Source: Verrucomicrobiales bacterium | GTDB lineage: Bacteria > Verrucomicrobiota > Verrucomicrobiia > Limisphaerales > UBA9464 | Direction: 5' to 3' | NCBI GenBank assembly: GCA_027488845.1 | Contig: JAIYBC010000004.1 | Coordinates: 106,603-170,602 of the forward strand | Length of the DNA stretch: 64,000 nt | Shown here: positions 38,633 through 50,100 of the stretch, piece by piece | How the letters are laid out: every line of letters begins with the position of its first letter | Position numbering within the stretch: position 1 is the first letter of the stretch | Translations under genes and position numbers: made by a program | Notes under the pieces: model-generated | Database searches by the model: none | Seen by the model: the letters and a program-made list of their open reading frames with translations, nothing else | What the model was told of the DNA's origin: nothing

Positions 38633-39292
38633 ATGCTGGCCATGATGAACCAGAACAAGGGCTTCACCGGCAGCACCATCGACCTCGACCTCGCACAGGT
38701 CGGCGACATCGTCGTGTTCGCCGGGATCGACGATCCCACCGATGATCACGCGGCGCTCTTCATCCGCACACGCTGGGCATCCGCGGTGACCTACCCCGCC
38801 GGCCTTCCGGACTCGGTCGAGGCCTTCGAGGGACTGACCTTCGTCGAGGTCGAGATCCTCGACAGCACCGGCGGCAGCCTCCATTCGGACGACTCCCGCC
38901 TCGTCGAGTACCCTGCCTGGGTCTTCATCCAGACCCAGGGCGTCGGCACCGGCGTGATCGGAGTGCTGGTCGATGAGGACGGAATCATCCACGGCCATGC
39001 GTGGTCCCTTCCGTCCAACGGCGATCCGCTCAGCGGCGACGACGACGAGCGCAACGACTGGGTCCGGAACCTGAACGGCAGGCTCGAGCTTCAGACCGGC
39101 AACGGCGGCCGCGAACCTCGGATCGGGCGTCCCGCCCTTTGGTTCCTGGCAGAGAGGAGTCTCACGAAACGCACTTTGGGTCCTTGGATCCAGGGGGCGT
39201 TTCTTCCAATTGCCCGACATCCCGGAGCCGATAGTCTGCGCCCGTCCGCTCAGGACCCAGCAACCCGGAACCTTCCCCACCAAACCACATGA
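38633..39292 (+). CDS. Hypothetical protein (start uncertain)
   Basis: ORF MLAMMNQNKGFTGSTIDLDLAQVGDIVVFAGIDDPTDDHAALF...; ATGA overlap with next gene. Confidence 0.5.
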   Translation: MLAMMNQNKGFTGSTIDLDLAQVGDIVVFAGIDDPTDDHAALFIRTRWASAVTYPAGLPDSVEAFEGLTFVEVEILDSTGGSLHSDDSRLVEYPAWVFIQTQGVGTGVIGVLVDEDGIIHGHAWSLPSNGDPLSGDDDERNDWVRNLNGRLELQTGNGGREPRIGRPALWFLAERSLTKRTLGPWIQGAFLPIARHPGADSLRPSAQDPATRNLPHQTT

Positions 39293-39633
39293 ACTGGTAC
39301 CTCGCCGTCCTCAAGAACTACGCCCAATTCAACGGCCGCGCGCGCCGCAAGGAGTATTGGATGTTTGTCCTCTTCAGCTGCCTCATCTCGCTGGTGCTCG
39401 CCATCGTCGAGGGGGTGATCGGGCTTCCGGGGGTCCTCTCGGGTCTCTACAGCCTCGCCGTGCTCGTCCCTTCGATCGCCGTGCTCTTCCGCCGGCTGCA
39501 TGACACCGGCCGCAGCGGTTGGTGGGTTCTGCTCCTCTTCGTGCCGCTGCTGGGTGCCCTCGCCATCCTGTTCTTCACCGTGCAGGAAGGTGAATCCGGC
39601 GAGAACGCCTACGGCCCCAATCCGAAGGCCTGA
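39289..39633 (+). CDS. DUF805 family membrane protein
   Basis: MNWYLAVLKNYAQFNGRARRKEYWMFVLF...LFRRLHDTGRSGWWVLL. Confidence 0.93.
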   Translation: MNWYLAVLKNYAQFNGRARRKEYWMFVLFSCLISLVLAIVEGVIGLPGVLSGLYSLAVLVPSIAVLFRRLHDTGRSGWWVLLLFVPLLGALAILFFTVQEGESGENAYGPNPKA

Positions 39634-39641
39634 TTCGGAGC

Positions 39642-41501
39642 GTGGACTCCGCCTCACAACCCGGCGGAGTCCATCGCCACTCCGACCTCCGACGACGCCG
39701 GCGGCTCCGGCGTCTGGCGTGGCTCCTCCTCGGGTCCGCTACGCTGGTCCACTTCCTGTGGCTCCGTCCCTTCTGGGGGATTGGCACCAATTCAAGCCGC
39801 CATGGACGGGTTCCCCGGACCCCCGCCTGGGCCCTCGAATGCTGGCTCTGGGAGGACGATGCCAACACCGCGGCGGCTGTTCGCGAGCTGCTCGAAGGCT
39901 ACCGTGCGCACGACATCCCGGTTCGCACCGTGCTTCTCGATTCGCCGTGGAGCCGGCGCTACAACGACTTCGCCTTCGACACCAACCGCTACCCCGATCC
40001 GGCGGGATTCCTCGGCGGACTCCAGCGGGACGGCTACCGCGTCGTGCTCTGGATGACACCCAACGTCAACAGCCACAGCCGCGACACCGTGGACGGCGAT
40101 TCCGAAGGCTTCCACCGGGACGCCCAGGAACGCGGGTTCCTCGCCGGCGGCGGACGTGAGATCCGTTGGTGGAAGGGACGCGGCGGCTTCATCGACTACA
40201 CGAATCCCGCGGCGCGCGACTGGTGGCACGGACTCCAGCGACAGGTGCTCGAATGGGGAGTGGACGGTTGGAAGCTCGACGGGACCGACACGCTTTTTTC
40301 CAGTTTCGGATTCCTGCCCTACCAGCGGACCCACTCCGGCTGGATGTCCACGCGCGAGTACATGGACCTCTACAACCGCGAGGAGTACCGGCACGGGCTT
40401 TCCGTGAACCCCGAGTTCGTGGTGCTCACCCGCGGGATCGACGACCGCTACTTCCCGCTGAGCCATCCGGAGGGATTCGCCCCACTGGACGCCGCACCGG
40501 TCACCTGGGTCGGCGACAGGACCCACGAGTGGTCCTCGACGGCGCCCGGCGGCAGCGACGACACGGATGCCCTCCTGAAGACCACCTCCTGGCGCGACCG
40601 GGGATTCGAAGGCGCCATCCGCGACATCCTCGCGAGCGCCCGTCGCGGCTACGCGGTCGTGGGTGACGACGTCGCCGGCTACCACGGCAAGGAACCGATT
40701 CCGCCCCACCTGTACATCCGCTGGACCCAGTTCGCGGCCTTCACGCCTCTCTTCCTGAACGGAGGCCACGGGGAACGGCGACTGTGGAAACGCTCTCCCG
40801 AGGAACTGGAGCAGGTGCGTCGCTTCTCGTGGGTCCACACCGAACTCGTGCCGTACCTCCACACCCTGGTGGCGCAATGCCATGAAGGCGGACCGACGCC
40901 GATTCGGCCCACCGGCTCCGGGTACGACTTCACGCTGGGCGAATCCCTCTTCATCTCCCCGATCCACCGGGATTCGCCGAGCCACACCGCCCATCTGCCT
41001 CCCGGTCGTTGGCGGTACCTGCTCAAGGATGGCGAGCTGTTCGAGGGAGGCACCGACATCACGCGGGACTACGCCATGGACGAATATCCGGTCTTCGTGC
41101 GCGAAGGTTCCGCGCTGCCGCTCGACGTGCGGCGGGACTACAGCGGCTTCGGCGACAAGGACTCGGAAGGCCTGCTGACCTGGGCCGTCTGGCCGGGGGA
41201 CGACTTCAGCGCGGACGTCCGGCACACGGACGACACCGGCTCCTCAGGAATCCGAGTCTCGAGGACCTCCGCGCTCCAGGTGGAGCTCGAGGGCGTGCCG
41301 AAGCCCCACCGGCTGCGCATCCGGCTCGATGCGGCGGCAACCGAGGTCCGGCATGGCGGCCGTGTCCTGGAAGAGCGCCGGGACTGGACATGGTCCGCAT
41401 CCGGCGGACACCTCATCATCACCAGCCGTACCGCCCGAAACGGCCTCTACGAAATCCTCCAGTCCCGTTCGACACGAACCGGATCCGTCCCGAAGCCGTG
41501 A
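39642..41501 (+). CDS. Glycoside hydrolase family 31
   Basis: VDGWKLDGTDTLF; VVGDDVAGYHG; RWTQFAAFTPLFLNGGHGERRLWK. Confidence 0.9.
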   Translation: MDSASQPGGVHRHSDLRRRRRLRRLAWLLLGSATLVHFLWLRPFWGIGTNSSRHGRVPRTPAWALECWLWEDDANTAAAVRELLEGYRAHDIPVRTVLLDSPWSRRYNDFAFDTNRYPDPAGFLGGLQRDGYRVVLWMTPNVNSHSRDTVDGDSEGFHRDAQERGFLAGGGREIRWWKGRGGFIDYTNPAARDWWHGLQRQVLEWGVDGWKLDGTDTLFSSFGFLPYQRTHSGWMSTREYMDLYNREEYRHGLSVNPEFVVLTRGIDDRYFPLSHPEGFAPLDAAPVTWVGDRTHEWSSTAPGGSDDTDALLKTTSWRDRGFEGAIRDILASARRGYAVVGDDVAGYHGKEPIPPHLYIRWTQFAAFTPLFLNGGHGERRLWKRSPEELEQVRRFSWVHTELVPYLHTLVAQCHEGGPTPIRPTGSGYDFTLGESLFISPIHRDSPSHTAHLPPGRWRYLLKDGELFEGGTDITRDYAMDEYPVFVREGSALPLDVRRDYSGFGDKDSEGLLTWAVWPGDDFSADVRHTDDTGSSGIRVSRTSALQVELEGVPKPHRLRIRLDAAATEVRHGGRVLEERRDWTWSASGGHLIITSRTARNGLYEILQSRSTRTGSVPKP

Positions 41502-41658
41502 AACTCGGCACCCCCACTTCACGCACGTGTCGGAGACGACGTGAGGAGTCTCACACCTTTCCCAAGCCGACGGCTGCCCCGCACAGGAAATCGGAGTCCA
41601 ATCACGAGGTCGACGACGGCTCACACCCCGGGTACCGCTCGGACCGGAGGGAGGCTTC

Positions 41659-42108
41659 ATGAAACGGTTGCTGAACGCGCTCGAGAACCGGATCCGTGGC
41701 TGGACGGCGCTGATCCTCGCCCTCCTGGCCGCCGGCATCCTCGTCTGGTGGATTGGCGACGGCCTCGCTTGGCGGCGCTGGCCCGATGTCCTCGGCATCT
41801 TCCGGTCGTCCTGGCTCTACCTGCTCATCGCAGGTGCCGTATGCATGTCGGCCGCGCAGTCCGTCCTCCGCCGTGAATCCGGCCTCTCCGGAGCCGTGAC
41901 CTGCCTGGTCATCGGACTGTTCTGGGACCGCTTCCAGAAGCTCCTCTTCTCCGTTCCCATTCCCTTCGACATCCGATGGGTGCTCATCACCTACGGCCTC
42001 GCGGGTGTGTCTGCGACCTGCCTGCGCCGCGCCGGGGTGAGGCAACTGCTCTGGAAGCGGGAGATCATCGAAGTACCCCGCCCATCCGCGCCGCCGCCCG
42101 GTTCCTGA
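41659..42108 (+). CDS. Hypothetical membrane protein
   Basis: MKRLLNALENRIRGWTALILALLAAGILVWWIGDGLAWRRW.... Confidence 0.65.
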   Translation: MKRLLNALENRIRGWTALILALLAAGILVWWIGDGLAWRRWPDVLGIFRSSWLYLLIAGAVCMSAAQSVLRRESGLSGAVTCLVIGLFWDRFQKLLFSVPIPFDIRWVLITYGLAGVSATCLRRAGVRQLLWKREIIEVPRPSAPPPGS

Positions 42109-42529
42109 CGGTGCGTGTGACAGGGATCAAGGGACAGGGTGGGCGTGTCGGAGGATGTCACGCCGTCTGGCGACGGGGGCGGCCATGAACACGACACGGA
42201 TCCCGATCCCCATCGCCCCACCGCTGGAAACCCAAACGGGCCAGGCCCATCCGCCCGCCGGGCCGAGGGAGGCTTCGCCGGTGCCCGGAGCCGTTCGCTC
42301 TGCGAATGGCAATGCGGGGTCGACGGCGACCGGAGGCGGTTCCCGGGAAACACGGGACTGAAACTCCGCCCCTTTCGCCTTTCCCCTTGGGGAGCGGCCC
42401 CGGGTCAGGACGCCGGACACCGCGGTCCGGAGCATCGGGACGACCGGAGTGGGCTTCGGTCCGGGAGAATTGCTGCGACGTTTTCCTTGCCCGCGCCGGG
42501 TGGTTTTCAGCCTGATGGGGACGCACACC

Positions 42530-43519
42530 ATGGCCGAGCCCACCAAACAGGATGTGATCGTTGGCGTGGACCTGGGCGGGACCAAGATCCTCGCCGGTGT
42601 CTTCACTCCCCAACTGCGCCTGCTGCAGACCTCGAAGCTGAGCACCAAGTCGGTCCGCGGTTTCGAGTCGGTGGTCGAGCGGGTCGCCCGCTGTGTTCGG
42701 GATGCGGCCGACGAGGCGGACCTTTCCCCGAAGCAGATCAAGGCGGTCGGCATCGGTGCCCCCGGGGCCGTGGATCCGGCCAAGGGCGAGGTCATCTTCG
42801 CCCCCAACCTCCAGTGGAAGAACGCCCCGCTGCAGAAGGAGCTGGAGAAGCACCTCGGCATCCCGGTGTTCATCGAGAACGACTGCAACGCCTGCACCCT
42901 CGGCGTGCATGAGGTCGAGATGAAGGCGAAGCCCCGCAACCTGCTCGGCATCTTCCTCGGCACCGGCATCGGCGGCGGGCTCATCCTCGACGGCCGGCTC
43001 TTCTCCGGCTTCAACCACACCGCAGGCGAGATCGGGCACATGGTGCTCGAGGTGGGCGGACCCAAGTGCGGTTGCGGCAACCTCGGATGCTTCGAGGCCC
43101 TCGCCAGCCGCACCGCGATCTTCCGGGAGCTCGCCCGACGCGCCAAGGAGGGCGAGAAGACCGTGCTCACGGACTTCCTCCAGGGCGGCGAGACGATCAC
43201 GGACCTCAAGAGCGGCGACCTCCGCAAGGCCCTGCGACGCGGGGACAAGCTCACGGAGAAGGTCGTAGAGAGCGCCGCCGAATACACCGGCATCGCCATC
43301 GCCAACCTCGCCAACATCCTCGGGCCCGAGGTGATCGTGCTCGGCGGCGGCGTGCTCGACGCGCTCGAGGACGAGATGATGTCCATCATCGTCGAGACCG
43401 CCCGCGACTACGCCATGCCGGGCGCGCTCAAGGACGTCGAGATCGTCGCCAGCAAGCTCGGAGACGAGGCCGGCATCACCGGCGCCGCCGTCCTCGCCCG
43501 CCAGCAGCTGAAGGGTTGA
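42530..43519 (+). CDS. ROK family sugar kinase (glucokinase-like)
   Basis: DVIVGVDLGGTKILAGVF; CGCGNLGCFEALAS ROK zinc motif. Confidence 0.94.
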   Translation: MAEPTKQDVIVGVDLGGTKILAGVFTPQLRLLQTSKLSTKSVRGFESVVERVARCVRDAADEADLSPKQIKAVGIGAPGAVDPAKGEVIFAPNLQWKNAPLQKELEKHLGIPVFIENDCNACTLGVHEVEMKAKPRNLLGIFLGTGIGGGLILDGRLFSGFNHTAGEIGHMVLEVGGPKCGCGNLGCFEALASRTAIFRELARRAKEGEKTVLTDFLQGGETITDLKSGDLRKALRRGDKLTEKVVESAAEYTGIAIANLANILGPEVIVLGGGVLDALEDEMMSIIVETARDYAMPGALKDVEIVASKLGDEAGITGAAVLARQQLKG

Positions 43520-43565
43520 GGGGATTCCCTGAAAGACCGGAGCTTCCGTTGCGGAGGTCAGGAGG

Positions 43566-44204
43566 ATGGAGAACCCGGATGATTCCCTCGCCACGCGGGC
43601 CAGCCTGCTCGAGCGCCTGCGCGACTGGGACGACCAGGCCGGTTGGCGCGAGTTCTTCGACCGGTACTGGCGCCTGATCTACAACGTCGCCCGGAAGGCG
43701 GGCCTGCAGGACGCCGAGGCCCAGGACATCGTCCAGGACACCCTGCTCTCCGTGGCCCGCAAGCTTCCCGGCTTCCACTACGACCCCTCCCTCGGATCGT
43801 TCAAGGGCTGGCTCCTGCTCATCGTCCGGTCCCGCATCACGGACTTCCGTCGCCGACGTGCGGTGCGTCCCCCTCTCGACGCCACGCCGGAGAACGGAGA
43901 CGGGCGGGACACGGCCTTCATCGAACGGCTTCCGGCGGAAGACACCGCCGGGGTGGAGGCCGTCTGGCAGGAGGAATGGGAACGGAACCTCCTCGAGGGC
44001 GCCCTCGCGAAGGTGAAGGCCACGGTGGCCGCGCGGCAGTTCCTCGTGTTCCAGATGACCACCACCCAGGGGCTGCCGGTGTCCACCGTGGCCCGGACCC
44101 TCGGGATCAACGCGGCACAGGTCTACCTCGCCCGACACCGGGTCGCCCGGGCGATCCGGAACGAGGTGGATCGGCTGCGCCGCCTCCAGGAGAAGGGGCC
44201 CTGA
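43566..44204 (+). CDS. RNA polymerase sigma-70 family (ECF-like) factor
   Basis: WREFFDRYWRLIYNVARKAGLQDAEAQDIVQDTLLSVARKL. Confidence 0.9.
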   Translation: MENPDDSLATRASLLERLRDWDDQAGWREFFDRYWRLIYNVARKAGLQDAEAQDIVQDTLLSVARKLPGFHYDPSLGSFKGWLLLIVRSRITDFRRRRAVRPPLDATPENGDGRDTAFIERLPAEDTAGVEAVWQEEWERNLLEGALAKVKATVAARQFLVFQMTTTQGLPVSTVARTLGINAAQVYLARHRVARAIRNEVDRLRRLQEKGP

Positions 44205-44209
44205 AGGTC

Positions 44210-47152
44210 ATGGACCCGGAAGCCCAATCCGGAGGGTCGCCCCGTCGTCCGCCCCCCTTGGTGCCGGACCACCAGTTGCTGCGCCCGGTCGGCCGCGGCG
44301 CCTACGGGGAAGTGTGGTTGGCGAGGAACGTGATGGGAACGTTGCGGGCCGTGAAGGTGGTGCGACGCGACGCCTTCGAGGAGGGCCGTCCCTACGAACG
44401 GGAGTTCCGGGGAGTCCGCCACTACGAGCCCGTCTCGCGGGGATCCGAGGCGTTGGTGCACATCCTCCACGTCGGACGCGACGACGACGCCGGGCTCTTC
44501 TACTACGTGATGGAGCTGGCGGACGACGAGGATCCGACCGCCACGGTCCTTCTCCGTCGCGCTTCCGGTGCGGACGCCCCGGAAACCTACGTGCCAAGGA
44601 CGCTCCGCACGGAACTCCGCCGTCTGGGGAGGCTCCCGCTGGGGGACGTGATGGACCTGGCGACATCGCTGGCTTCCGGACTCGGGCACCTCCATCGCCA
44701 TGGGCTGGTGCACCGGGACATCAAGCCCGCGAACATCATCCGCGTGCACGGTGCGGCCAAGCTCGCCGATCCCGGCCTGGCCGGCCTCGCGGGCGAGTCG
44801 AGGACCTTCGTCGGGACCGAGGGATTCGTGCCCCCGGAAGGACCGGGCAGCGTCCGCGCCGACCTCTACGCCCTGGGCAAGGTCCTCTACGAAGCCAGCA
44901 CCGGCCTGGACCGGAACCGGTTTCCGGAGATCCCGTCGGATTGGGTCGGCGATCCGACCGCGGCCGACCACATCGAGTTCCACGAGGTCGTCCTGAGGGC
45001 CTGCGAAGGGGATCCCGCGCGGCGGTATCCGGATGCCGCCGCGCTGGCCGCGGACGTCGCGCTGTTGCGCAGCGGCCGGTCGGTCCGCGCCCTGAGACGG
45101 CTGGAGCGCCGCGCCGCTGCGGTGCGCCTTGTGGCGGTCGCGGCAGCGGTCCTCCTGTCGGTGGTCGGCACGGCCTGGTGGGCCGCCCGACGGGACGTGG
45201 CGCGTGAACGGGAACTGAGGGTCCGGATCGCCGCCGCGGAACGGGACGCCCGCCTGCGACTGCAGCAGTCGTGGGTCGCCCGGGCGCGTGCCGAGCGGCT
45301 TGCCGGCGGCTTCGGCGCCCGGACACGGGCCGTCGCCGCCTTGCACGAGGCGGCTTCCCTGGGTGACACGATCTGCAGCGAACCCTCCTGGCGACAGGAG
45401 TCCACGGCCGCCAGGGCGCTCTGGGAGGCGCGTTGGAGTCCGTTCCCGGAAACCGCTTCGGAGACGCCGACGGACCCGATGTGGGTCGCCACCGACCGGA
45501 CCCACACCTGGCTCGGAACCATCCAGGGCGACGGTGAGATCCGGCTGCGCAACCGCACCGACGGAACGGTCCGGACCCAATCCGCCCCGGGGTGGCTTCC
45601 GGACCAGCTCGTGGAGATCACGCCCTCCGGAACGGCCATCCGCGTCCGCAACGGTCCAGCGGACTGGATCGGACATCTTCCAACCGGCTCCTGGTTCCCG
45701 GCAAAGGGCGCGGCGACGCTGGCACCCGATGGCGCCTCGTTCGTCCACATGGATTCCCGGGGAAGGCCGGTCCGCATCCGGATTCCGGAGGCATCGGCCG
45801 GCCCTGCGTGGCAGGCGGATCCCGGAGGTGGAACCCGTTGGTCGCTCCTGTCGTTCTCGCCCAGTGGGCAGCGGATCGCGGCCGCGGAGGCCGGCCGGGC
45901 AAGGGTGGTTCTTTGGGATCCCGAGTCGGGTGCCGCCGTCGGCGAGATTGCCACGGCCTCCGAGGCGTCTTCCCTGGCCTGGTCGGCGGACGGACTCCGT
46001 CTCGCCGTCGGCACCCACGGCGGCGGCGTGCTCCTCTGCGCCCTGCCGGACACCGATCCCGTCTGGACTCTCGCGGTGCACGCGGGCTCCGTGCGCTGCC
46101 TCACCATGGATCCCCCCGGATGCCTTCTATTGTCCGGCGCCGACGACGAGACCGTCCACCTCATCGATGCGGGCCAGGGGATCGACCTGGGAAACGGAGC
46201 GCAGACCGCCTGGAACGCGCTGTTCTCACCCGACGGCCGCTCGGTGGGGCCGGTCGCCGAGAACGGGACCAACGGACTGCTCCGCATCGAGCCGCCGTCG
46301 GGGCTGGTCCGCGTCCGGACCCGCGGGCTGGGTGGTTCCGACGGGGCGCTCGCGTGGACTGCGGACGGAACCGGCCTCCTCGGCACCAGCGAAGGCGGAC
46401 TGCACCGATGGGATCCCCGGGGCACGTGGATCCGTTCGTGGACGATTCCAGGCATCGACCAGCTTTTCGTGCAGGGCACGCGGATCTGGTTCCGGAACGG
46501 AGCCGGGATCGGAAGCATCGATCCGCAGGCGGCAGGCGCCGAACCCTCCTGGCTCCGCCAAGGAGCCCGATGGAGCGCCTTGGCGTTCGACGGCGACGCG
46601 GCAAAACCGCTCGTTGCGGACGCCATCGAAGAGCGGATCCACATCGCCGCCGACAAGTGGTGCGAAGGACCCCTGGAACGTCCACGCCGGATCGCCGTGG
46701 GATCGTCCTTCATCGTGGGTGCCTCCGCGTCCGTTTCGAACCTCGTCGTGTGGAACCGAACCGACGGGCGCCGGCTCCGAAACCTCCCCTCGTCGCCCGG
46801 GGCGACACCCTCCTTCGACCCGTCGGGACGTTGGCTGGCGGTGGCCGACCGCGAGCCCCGGATCTGGGACACGCTGGACTGGACGTGGCGTGCGCTTGCA
46901 GGCGGTGGAGCCAGGGCCGCGGCCTCCTTCGATCCCAAGGGTCGATTCCTGGCCGTGGCGAGCGGCGGGAGGGAAGTCCGTCGGGTCCGGCTCCCGGACC
47001 TCCAACCCATGACCGTCCTCGAAGGTCCGGTCGGCATCCGCATCGTCGCGGTCACCGCCTCCCCGGATGGAAACCGCATCGCCGCCCAAGGCCGGCGCGG
47101 CGAGATCCTGATCTGGGACACCCGGGAGGCCGACGCCGACGCGCCGCCCTGA
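44210..47152 (+). CDS. Membrane serine/threonine protein kinase with C-terminal WD40-like repeats
   Basis: GRGAYGEVWLARN; GLVHRDIKPANIIRV; KLADPGLAGL; TM AVRLVAVAAAVLLSVVGTAWW; propeller repeats. Confidence 0.9.
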   Translation: MDPEAQSGGSPRRPPPLVPDHQLLRPVGRGAYGEVWLARNVMGTLRAVKVVRRDAFEEGRPYEREFRGVRHYEPVSRGSEALVHILHVGRDDDAGLFYYVMELADDEDPTATVLLRRASGADAPETYVPRTLRTELRRLGRLPLGDVMDLATSLASGLGHLHRHGLVHRDIKPANIIRVHGAAKLADPGLAGLAGESRTFVGTEGFVPPEGPGSVRADLYALGKVLYEASTGLDRNRFPEIPSDWVGDPTAADHIEFHEVVLRACEGDPARRYPDAAALAADVALLRSGRSVRALRRLERRAAAVRLVAVAAAVLLSVVGTAWWAARRDVARERELRVRIAAAERDARLRLQQSWVARARAERLAGGFGARTRAVAALHEAASLGDTICSEPSWRQESTAARALWEARWSPFPETASETPTDPMWVATDRTHTWLGTIQGDGEIRLRNRTDGTVRTQSAPGWLPDQLVEITPSGTAIRVRNGPADWIGHLPTGSWFPAKGAATLAPDGASFVHMDSRGRPVRIRIPEASAGPAWQADPGGGTRWSLLSFSPSGQRIAAAEAGRARVVLWDPESGAAVGEIATASEASSLAWSADGLRLAVGTHGGGVLLCALPDTDPVWTLAVHAGSVRCLTMDPPGCLLLSGADDETVHLIDAGQGIDLGNGAQTAWNALFSPDGRSVGPVAENGTNGLLRIEPPSGLVRVRTRGLGGSDGALAWTADGTGLLGTSEGGLHRWDPRGTWIRSWTIPGIDQLFVQGTRIWFRNGAGIGSIDPQAAGAEPSWLRQGARWSALAFDGDAAKPLVADAIEERIHIAADKWCEGPLERPRRIAVGSSFIVGASASVSNLVVWNRTDGRRLRNLPSSPGATPSFDPSGRWLAVADREPRIWDTLDWTWRALAGGGARAAASFDPKGRFLAVASGGREVRRVRLPDLQPMTVLEGPVGIRIVAVTASPDGNRIAAQGRRGEILIWDTREADADAPP

Positions 47153-47176
47153 CCGGCGTTCCATGAAACGCGCGGT

Positions 47177-50100
47177 TCAGGTCCAGTCCCCGATCGATTC
47201 CACGTGCGCGGCGGAACCGTCGCGAAGCCAGCCGTCGAGCTGGGCGGGATCCTTCAGCTGCTGGCCGCGACGACGCGGCACGACGACGAACCGCGAGTCG
47301 ATCTCGGGCAACGCCGTGAGGTCGCTCCAGAGCTTCTCGAACTGCGCCACCGGGAAGACGTCCTCCTGGCCGTGGCCCCAGCGCTTCTTGACGTCCTTGA
47401 TGGTGACGTAGGTCGGGAGCCTCGCGGCCAACCGGCGGATCGCCGCGGTGACGACGGCACCGTCGCCCTCGAGGATCTCCGCACGCCCCAGGCCGAACGC
47501 CGCCAGCAGGCGGTCGAGGTCGATCCAGGTGGTCATCGAGTTGTAGTAGCGCAGCCCGAACTCGTCCTCCTCACGGGCCATGGCGAGGCCCTCGACAAGC
47601 CGCGGACGTCCCTGCACCCGGGCGAGGCCGCCGCCGCGGTCCTCAAGCCGGCGTTGGATGACCTCGAAGGTCAGCGCGGCGCCGCTCGCGATGTGACGCC
47701 CAAGCAGGCGGGGATCCAGGTCCGCGCCCAGGGTGTCGATGTTGTGCAGAAGCAGGTACTTCAGGTTCGGGCGCTCCCGGAGGAGGGCAGCGAGTACGCC
47801 GTTGCGGAACAGGTTCGGCACCTCGAAGAAATGTCCGACCGGGTGCAGGCACTGGAGCGGGACATTGTCCGTGTAGTCCGTCGCCTCCCCGGCGGAACGG
47901 GCCCATCCGATGAGGGCGGCGCGCAGGCTGTCGCGGACCTTCTGCTGCTGCACGTCCAACACCTGCTGCGGCATCTCCTCCCACGCGAATCGCAGGTCCC
48001 GTTCCGTCGGGATGAAGCGCAGCCCGACGCTGCGTCCAGGGGAGAGGTGGAGCGGCCCCACATAGCCGTAGCGACCGACGTCCTCGAGGAACCGGGCGGT
48101 CGGTCCGTCGGTGAGGTAGCTGGTGGTGAAAAGGTGCGGGACCGGCGTCCCGGAAAGGCGCGAGGCGCGGCGGGATTTCGCGAGGTGGGTCTCGATGAAG
48201 GTACGATGGCGTCCCGCGAGACGGGCGAACGGATGCAACGCCTTGCAGGTGCCGGCGCCGCCGGTCCAACGGGAGCCGGCTCCGGCTGCGAGCGTCACGA
48301 CGGCGACTTCGCCGCGGCGCAGCGACTCCGATCCCCGATCCAGGTCCCCATCCCACGACGCACAGGGACCTTCAGGCAGCCTCTCCACGTCGGAATCGAG
48401 AACGTCCTCGACCTTGGCGTCGGCGCGGAGCCGGTTCTGGGCGAGGCCGATGCGTCCCTCGCGGAGGTCCGACCGCACCTGTTCGTGGAGCTCCGGATCG
48501 AAGCCGTTGCGGCGAAGCAGCTCGGGGAGCGAACCGTCGCCCGAGGCCTGGGAACGGCCGCGCGGAAGCAGGACGTCGAACAAGGTCTGCACCATGCCGG
48601 CCAGCTCGGGACGGGTGCGGCAGGCCGCGCCGAAGTTGTCGATCTCGGCCCGCCGGGCCGCCGGGAGTCCGCTGCGGTCCGAACGCAGGAGCCGCGGCAG
48701 GGTCAGCGCATAGTAGTTCGGCGGCATCAGGGCGTCCGCCCCGGTGACCAGCTCGGCGAAGGTCCCGTTCTCGTTGATCGCGTAGTCGAACACGACCGGA
48801 TCCATCGCGAACGGCAGCGCGGACGACAGCGACCGCTTGGTCTCCAGCAGGATCGTCCTCAGACGTTCCTGGGCCTCCGCCTTGCGGTGGGGCGCGAAGA
48901 TGAATCCCATGCCGCCGCCGGACATCCCGCCCAGCATCCAGAATCCCCAGAAATCCCGGCCGAAGTCGGCTTCGCAGCGTGCGATGACCTGCTCGGTGAA
49001 ATGGTTGGTGGCCCACGGGATGATGGCCTGCAGGGGCTGTCGGAAGTTGCGCGTCGTCGCCGCACCCAAAGCACGGATGTCGCCGCGCCGAAGCGCCGAA
49101 ATCACCTCGTCGAGCACCCCGAGGGCGTCCTGGCGCGCCCGCCATTCCGCCGGGGAACGCAGCAGGTACTTCTCGGTGACCATCTCCAGGATCGGACCGA
49201 CGTTCTGCGCCATGCCGCCGTGGACCACGACCAGCGAATCCATCAGGGCACGCCGCGCGGAATCCGGGATCTCGTCGCGCGAATAGACGTGGTGCACCGG
49301 CATCAGCCGGCCCCGGGAAACGCCCCATTCCGGATCGTCCTCGCCCGCCGGAACCCCGGTGATGAGCTTGATGCCCGGCCAGACGCCCCCGGAGTCCTGC
49401 CATCCGCCACCGGAGCCGCCGAGCCATTCGCCGAGGAGCGCCCGCGCCAGGACCAGCCGGCGTTCGGACTCCTCCAACGGGCCGGTCAACGAGGCCGCCT
49501 GGCCTGTGGCCCGCATGCATACGCTGATGAGGGAACCCAGCAGGTTGGTGCTGACCGCGAGACGCGAGCCCTTGGGGATGTCGTTGACGCACGAGCAGAT
49601 CTCCAACCCGAGGCCGGGGCCGACCACTCGGGCGAGCAGTTCCTCGAGGGATTGGCCGGAGCCCTCGATTCCGGGAGGGACGATGCCCGAGGCGATCACC
49701 GCGGCCTTCAGCAGGCCGAGGTAGTCGCGGGCGAAATCGAACACGTCGCCCAACGAGGTCAGGTCCGCCGTGGCACCCAGGTCGACGGAGGTCAGCCTCA
49801 GGACGGGCTCCTCGATCACCCGGAGCCAGGCCCCCACAGGAGGACGCGGCGCCGCATCACGGCCGTGCACACCGAGGTCGACCGAGATGTTCAGCACCTT
49901 CGCGCCCTCCGGGAAGTCCATCCCGAGGAAGAAGATGTCCGACCAGGCCGAATGGGTGAGGTCCATGCGGACCGGCGTGTGCTCGCGCAAGATGGGGAAG
50001 GTCCCGTCGGAGGACCGTACCCGGAGTTCCGGCCGGAGACGGAGCGGCTGGTCGGCCGGATGTCCCATGCGGAACATCCACTGGTTGCCTCGGACGGTCC

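Noticed and set aside
42127-43594. Minus-strand ORFs over the ROK kinase
   Set aside because: Shadow ORFs; ROK motifs on + strand are unambiguous.
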